Source: Streptomyces cynarae
GTDB lineage: Bacteria; Actinomycetota; Actinomycetes; Streptomycetales; Streptomycetaceae
Assembly (NCBI RefSeq): GCF_025642135.1
Contig: NZ_CP106793.1
Coordinates: 2,215,001 to 2,279,000 of the forward strand
Direction of reading: 5' to 3'
Length of the DNA: 64,000 nucleotides
In this document: in pieces, positions 63,610-64,000 of the stretch
How positions within the stretch are numbered: position 1 is the first letter of the stretch
Layout of the letters: every line of letters starts with the position of its first letter
Made by a program: the position numbers and the translations under genes
Notes under the pieces: model-generated
Seen by the model: the letters and a program-made list of their open reading frames with translations, nothing else
Told to the model about the DNA's origin: nothing
Database searches by the model: none

Positions 63610-64000
63610 AGATAGACCTCACGGACACCACGGCCAGCAAGATCAACAAGGCGCTGGTGCAGGGTCGCCGAGCGATCGGCACGCCCGCCGTCGGCATGGT
63701 GCTCACGCTGGTCATCGTCACCGACGAGGAGAACGCCTACGACGCGCTGAAGGCCGCGAGCGAGGCCTCGCGCGAGCACCCCTCGCGCACCCTCGTGGTC
63801 ATCAAGCGCGTCTCGCGTTCGCCGCGCGACCGCACCTCCTCGCGTCTGGACGCGGAGGTGCGGGTGGGCGCGGAAGCGGGCACCGGCGAGACGGTGGTGC
63901 TGCGGCTGTACGGCGAGGTGGTGGACCACGCCCAGTCCGTGGTGCTGCCGCTGCTGCTGCCGGACGCGCCGGTCGTCGCCTGGTGGCCGGTGAACGCGCC
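63606..64000 (+). CDS. opcA: Glucose-6-phosphate dehydrogenase assembly protein OpcA, 3' end missing
   Basis: The ATG at 63606-63608 overlaps the zwf stop, and the frame stays open to the right edge (131 codons seen). MKIDLTDTTASKINKALVQGRRAIG, GMVLTLVIVTDEEN and LPLLLPDAPVVAWWP are the expected OpcA start. OpcA is an allosteric partner of Zwf in cyanobacteria and actinobacteria. Order and overlap with zwf confirm the call. Confidence 0.93.
   Translation, partial: MKIDLTDTTASKINKALVQGRRAIGTPAVGMVLTLVIVTDEENAYDALKAASEASREHPSRTLVVIKRVSRSPRDRTSSRLDAEVRVGAEAGTGETVVLRLYGEVVDHAQSVVLPLLLPDAPVVAWWPVNA

Overview
This is a high-GC actinobacterial chromosome segment, almost certainly Streptomyces. The signs are strong GC3 bias, many GTG/TTG starts, chains of genes joined by 4-nt ATGA overlaps, leaderless-looking starts, lipoprotein sugar-binding proteins whose operons lack an ATPase gene, and a SufR-controlled suf operon. 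No prophage, conjugative element, CRISPR array or rRNA is visible, and no canonical tRNA.

1-21.4 kb is a plant cell-wall (pectin/arabinan) utilisation region. A GH43 enzyme is cut by the left edge. Then come, on the minus strand, a secreted HAD phosphatase, a PL9-like pectate lyase, two pectinesterases, a PL1 pectate lyase and a rhamnogalacturonan acetylesterase. Next is an ABC sugar importer (binding protein plus two permeases) with an embedded GH43, a DUF6807 protein and a Gfo/Idh/MocA oxidoreductase. After that come an IlvD/Edd sugar-acid dehydratase, a DapA-superfamily lyase and a GntR regulator. An MFS transporter, an uncharacterised TIM-barrel-like protein and a KdgD-type dehydratase follow, and then a divergent uronate dehydrogenase at 21.7 kb. 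Udh and KdgD are two steps of the oxidative galacturonate/glucuronate route, so the region links secreted pectin depolymerisation to uronate and probably arabinose catabolism.

22.7-27.8 kb holds a DeoR regulator, an ABC importer and a zinc alcohol dehydrogenase, probably for a polyol. 28-32.2 kb holds a tandem TerD protein, a TetR/SnoaL pair and an ACC deaminase with its GntR regulator. 32.2-34.3 kb holds a TROVE/Ro60 (Rsr) protein preceded by a cassette of Y-RNA-like genes. Two of these carry circularly permuted tRNA-like domains, and this is the most interesting part of the window. 34.3-40.5 kb has a PhoX-like phosphatase with a PHO box, a conserved protein of unknown function, a secreted nuclease and a frameshifted Cys-rich protein with a coupled 50-aa protein.

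40.7-52.2 kb is housekeeping: dapA, dapD, a TetR-SMR efflux pair with a large operator, an AbfB-domain surface protein and the complete suf operon (sufR-B-D-ferredoxin-C-S-U-T). The suf promoter carries SufR and iron-box-like operators. 52.2-64 kb has an AAC(3)-family protein, a drug-type ABC exporter, ctaA, a frameshifted amidohydrolase, a small conserved protein, ctaB, and then tkt-tal-zwf-opcA (opcA cut by the right edge).

Notable structures are a 193-bp TA-flanked inverted-repeat element inserted in frame inside a GH43 gene; an 11-copy hexanucleotide repeat inside a signal peptide; two single-base frameshifts; and several operator-like repeats. Function calls rest on motifs and family knowledge read by eye; no database search was run.
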